A program made the position numbers and the translations under genes. A DNA stretch of 59,078 nucleotides from Candolleomyces eurysporus (Eukaryota; Basidiomycota; Agaricomycetes; Agaricales; Psathyrellaceae): contig JANBPK010001227.1 in assembly GCA_027579435.1 (NCBI GenBank), forward strand, positions 1-59,078. Direction: 5' to 3'. Below are positions 56,001 to 59,078 of this stretch, in pieces. The notes beneath the pieces were generated by a model, which worked only from the letters and a program-made list of their open reading frames with translations, had not been told where the DNA came from and did not search any database. Each line of letters opens with the position of its first letter. Within the stretch, counting starts at the first letter, position 1.

Positions 56001-57251
56001 AAGATGAAGAGCCTGACGATGGTGGTGCCGGATACGTACGCGCCGTCTGAGGGTGTCGTCTGGTATCCCCCCGGCCATCCCCTCAGAGCCNGGGGTGCTG
56101 TTGCGCCTATCCCTGATGCGAATGCCGCCCCGCCCAATGCTCGAGTGTCCAGTCCGACTCTGGGTTCGGCTGATGTACCAGCGATGATGAGGTTCGACAA
56201 TCCGAACAACCCTGGACACAATTTCTCACCGGTGAACGAGGAAGAGGAGGCGAGGAGGGTGAGGGTGAAGGGGATGAAGCACGTGTACGAGACGTACCAT
56301 CCCCCGCCCTATACGGCTGCTGCGGCTGCTACTCGGGACTCGGACGGGGAGAGGGAGAGTGTGCATGAGAGGATGGAGAGAGCGAAAGGGGGGGGAAGTG
56401 TGCAAAGGTCTCAGGCGGCTTCGTCATCCTCGCTTAAAAACGGAGGAGGAGGAGGATGATAACGATAACGTTGACATGGAGCAGGGTCTCGAAGGACATG
56501 GGCATGGGCCTGGGCATGTGGAAGAATACGTCTATTCTCACCCTGGATGTTTGAGGTGCAGGGAGAGGGAGGAGGTCGTGAAAGCGAGAGTTGAGGAGGA
56601 GAGGAGGAAGAGGAAGAGGAGGGTAAAGGAGCTGGAAGATCTGTTTGCCAGCATCGGACTTGGAAGGGAAGATCTGGGGGACGAGGATCAGCAGAAGGAC
56701 GTTGTGCTGGATTTGGAATTGGACTCGGAAGATGCTGTTATGGAGGAGGGGGAGGAACTTGCAGAGGAGGAAGATGAGGAAGGGAATGAGGATGACGACG
56801 ATATGTTCAGCGTGTCCAACTCTGAATGCGATGGTGATGACGACGACGACGACGACGTCTTGGACTCGGACGATGTACGCAGCATCGAGCGGGATATCCC
56901 CTCTTGCGAGGATACTGCCGAAGATATTATCGTCACCGGTGGAGTGAGCCATTCATTTCATTTCTAAGCCCTCATCTTTGCTAACCCCTTTTCCCTCTCT
57001 TGCAGATGGACGATCGTCATGCCGAAGCCTGGGGTCGCTTCGTTTACTATGGACGTGTGCGTCCATGGGATGGACTCATCGGGATTGTTAGGATGGGTGT
57101 GAGCCCGGATAACGTGGGCTCGAAATTCTTCTTCTACGGCTACATCTACGGTGGAAGGACGTTTGTGGGCAATTGGAGATATGCGGCTGCGGATCCTGTG
57201 GTTCCGTCTGTGGAGAGCAGCTTTGTGTTCAGTCGGAGGGCGGATGTTTGA
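53027..57251 (+). CDS. Very large low-complexity protein with conserved C-terminal domain
   Basis: ATG 53027 (MPFSVPFANGRPIPLNV) opens a ~306-residue folded part with helices such as PLLSVSKSVYEAL and VCRLLRFLVKCAKEM and a stretch PVENVLNTAAVWLLCLF. After an intron (53945-53996) come long Ser/Thr/Ala/Pro-rich segments. Folded blocks reappear (YLPLITASAKLVFMSRREAI; GMLTGLWQGYMHIPGEASL; FMRLEEHVW; GPVGTFKFEDGY; MKSLTMVVPDTYAP). A charged coiled segment precedes the last exon, which reads AWGRFVYYGRVRPWDGLIGI then GSKFFFYGYIYGGRTFVGNW. TGA at 57249-57251. The frame changes at Ns at 54587, 55060 and 55662, and once without N near 56440, so a single continuous protein is assumed. The layout with dispersed conserved blocks recalls large fungal F-box-type proteins; I cannot assign it firmly. 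Confidence 0.65.
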
Positions 57252-57568
57252 TAAGTGTTTTGACTAACGAAAAGGCGGAAAATCATCCGCCTCAGTGCTA
57301 CCTCTCTCCCTCTCTGCTTCGCTTCAGGGTTTTGTGTTTGCGATTCGGCCTCTATGTCTNGTCGCCTCCCCATCTCTGCCTGCGTTACGGTCATGACAAG
57401 GTTCACGTTGTACATTANTCAGGGTCTTTTTAGATTGGTTGTCTGCTTGCTTCTTTCCTTCTTCTCATCGACATCTGTATTCATATGCATATCACTCCCA
57501 TTCTGTATAGTTACCTACCGTACAACATCCACTACCTTTGTATACCTCTATCTATTTTTCTGCATACA
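57252..57568. other. Convergent 3' region
   Basis: About 320 T-rich bases with two Ns between the large gene and the small minus-strand gene. No exon. Confidence 0.4.
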
Positions 57569-58016
57569 CTAGCCTATAGCACAGTTACGATCACATTCAT
57601 CATGTTTATGCCCACCAGCAATGTTATAGAGTAGCTTAGGATCGCATTGAATTCCAAGAACGTTCTTTACCAGTTCCCATTCCGCTTTGGTCTGGAAAGC
57701 CCGAACCTCAGGTAAGAGTGTATTAGCACCAGAAATGGGTAGCACTCACTGAGAATGGAACGCCGCAAAGTGACAGTAGTGTTAGCAAAGATGGATTTGA
57801 CTTTGCTAAGCCAATGAAAGAGATCCTACCCGCTTTGACAGGTGAGAATTCGTCTAGAGGTCGCCATTCTGGCATCAAGTTCACCTTCGAATTCCAAGGG
57901 AAGACTCACGAGCGTCGCAGTTGATTAGTAGTGTTGGCTCTCACAGATCGTAGTAACGGGACGACCCCAGCTTTGGTAACAACACGATCGATTGAGGAAC
58001 GCCGCGTTGTGGACAT
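57569..58016 (-). CDS. Small hypothetical protein, four exons, 106 aa
   Basis: No exon is long enough to attract attention, but four splice in phase: 58016-57945 (MSTTRRSSIDRVVTKAGVV), 57884-57830 (VNLMPEWRPLDEFSPVKA), 57805-57750 (KSNPSLLTLLSLCGVPFS) and 57706-57569 (VRAFQTKAEWELVKNVLGI, then YNIAGGHKHDECDRNCAIG). All introns have GT and AG ends, and the first has an ACTAAT branch-like element. The predicted protein is soluble, with a Cys/His-rich C-terminus (HKHDECDRNC) that might bind a metal. Family unknown. Confidence 0.6.
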
Positions 58017-59078
58017 ATGTACACAACTGTGATCATCTTTAACAACGCCCACATTCAAAATCATACCCGTTTACGCCGCATCGCGATCCGCATTGTTTAC
58101 TCGCCCACCTTTGGTGCGGGCGCAGCCGCCACCGTGCCCGCGCGCCCTCCAACTCGCTAGATCTGGATGGATCCCCTTATCGGCGGTCGACGGTACATCA
58201 TTCTAATATATATACATAATTGCAATAGAAATAGAAATGGCCGAATTACCTCAACCTGTGACCTCGGTATGACGGTGACTTCGACCTCCTCGGTGTGAAT
58301 TGGCCAGGCAACCTGTGGGGGTGGGGGAGTTCGGTACAATCGTTCTTCCTAGGAACGCTACATGTTTGGAGAGGTTTACTCACTTCACCCTGGGTACTTG
58401 CCCACCAATTGAATGGCTGGGCAACGAGGGAAGGCGGGGATGGGTGGGGTGTACGTATATTGCGGCATGGGGGGTCGACATCTGACCCAGGCCCTGGAAC
58501 ATAGGAAATAGCGCTCTGCAAAGTTATATGTGTTTGCGTGAGTCGAGAGAACGTCCCGGCGGGACTTTTAAATAGAGTTCAGTGGTGCGGGCCGTGGGTG
58601 TGCAGGATCGAATCGACGTCGAGGTGCAATGAAAGCCTAAAATTGATACTGGGAAGGGGGAGAACTATTTTTGAACATTGCGTGTTCGTTCTGGATTGTT
58701 GCGGATGGCAGAAGCTGACGTCGCATCCATGGGAGCTGAACCTTGTTCTCGGGAGGGAGTGCGATAGCTATGTGGGTTTAGTCATGAAACTGAGAGTCGT
58801 AATTTGATAATTTCATTTCCGTGAAGTCGCCGGGGCGTGTTTGGGAATATTAGGAACGGCCATTATTGGGTGGTCGGCAGACGCCGACGGGGTTTGGCAA
58901 TGACCAAAGTTGCGATGATGGCACAGCGGAGGTGGGTATGCCTTTGAGACGGGCATGCCACTCCCTTACGGCATGCGTACGTGAACTCGTTTTCTCCGTC
59001 ATTCTGAATTCTTCTAAATTTATCCAGCCAGACCCGCTTTTAAGATCCAGCTCGGCCTGCTAACTTCCAGCCCACCCC
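58017..59078. other. Gene-free window end
   Basis: About 1.06 kb to the window edge. Open frames on both strands near 58250-58520 lack motifs and splice signals and look like chance. The promoter of the small gene at 57569-58016 must lie at its left end. Confidence 0.35.

Noticed and set aside
56830..56860. GAC-repeat tract considered as a tandem repeat locus or CRISPR-like array
   Set aside because: It is a simple trinucleotide run coding for Asp in an acidic segment; no spacers exist.
58246..58521. Opposing frames near the window end
   Set aside because: Both strands are open over the same bases because of GC-rich composition; neither has splice or domain support.

Overview
The window reads as nuclear DNA of a filamentous basidiomycete, probably an Agaricomycete. 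Genes are densely packed on both strands and cut by many short GT-AG introns (mostly 45-100 nt). F-box/LRR and kinase-like genes occur as local paralogue families. An RNA-dependent RNA polymerase sits beside conserved housekeeping genes (SMC4, RVB2, centrin, NOP10, mitochondrial uL2). Scattered single Ns often coincide with frame changes, so this looks like draft sequence with unresolved homopolymers. Gene models were built by hand from reading frames and splice signals; no search was run.

Layout. 1-10.5 kb: 3' part of a Met/Gln-rich protein, an RNase H-fold (Gfd2/YDR514C-like) protein, centrin, and a large RNA-dependent RNA polymerase. 10.9-17.2 kb: two tandem F-box/LRR paralogues, a shredded third copy, and a degenerate stretch. 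17.9-26.9 kb: an accessory island with two thioredoxin paralogues at its edges, an acidic nuclear-type protein, three copies of an unusual kinase-like gene (one intact, two dead) and a small SH3/KOW-like protein. 27.2-38.7 kb: conserved genes, namely an RS-domain protein, NOP10, tRNA-Glu, condensin SMC4, a CDK-like kinase and an ankyrin protein. 39.1-41.6 kb: a tandem cluster of three small SH3/KOW-like proteins related in plan to the one at 24.8 kb. 43.0-48.3 kb: a family 16 methyltransferase, a Gon7-like protein, mitochondrial uL2 and RVB2. 48.5-50.9 kb: small lineage-specific genes. 53.0-57.3 kb: a very large low-complexity protein with a well-formed C-terminal domain. 57.6-58.0 kb: a tiny four-exon gene.

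How the genes relate. Several housekeeping genes lie in divergent pairs with 185-290 bp between start codons (RS protein/NOP10, kinase/ankyrin, uL2m/RVB2), which suggests shared promoters. RNA-related functions recur (RdRP, RNase H-fold protein, NOP10, RS protein, possible KEOPS subunit), but their proximity is not evidence of a pathway. The least described material is the set of small SH3/KOW-like proteins (85-91 aa) with an upstream TATTTAA/ATTAAATA element, and the kinase-like array whose surviving member has altered catalytic motifs.
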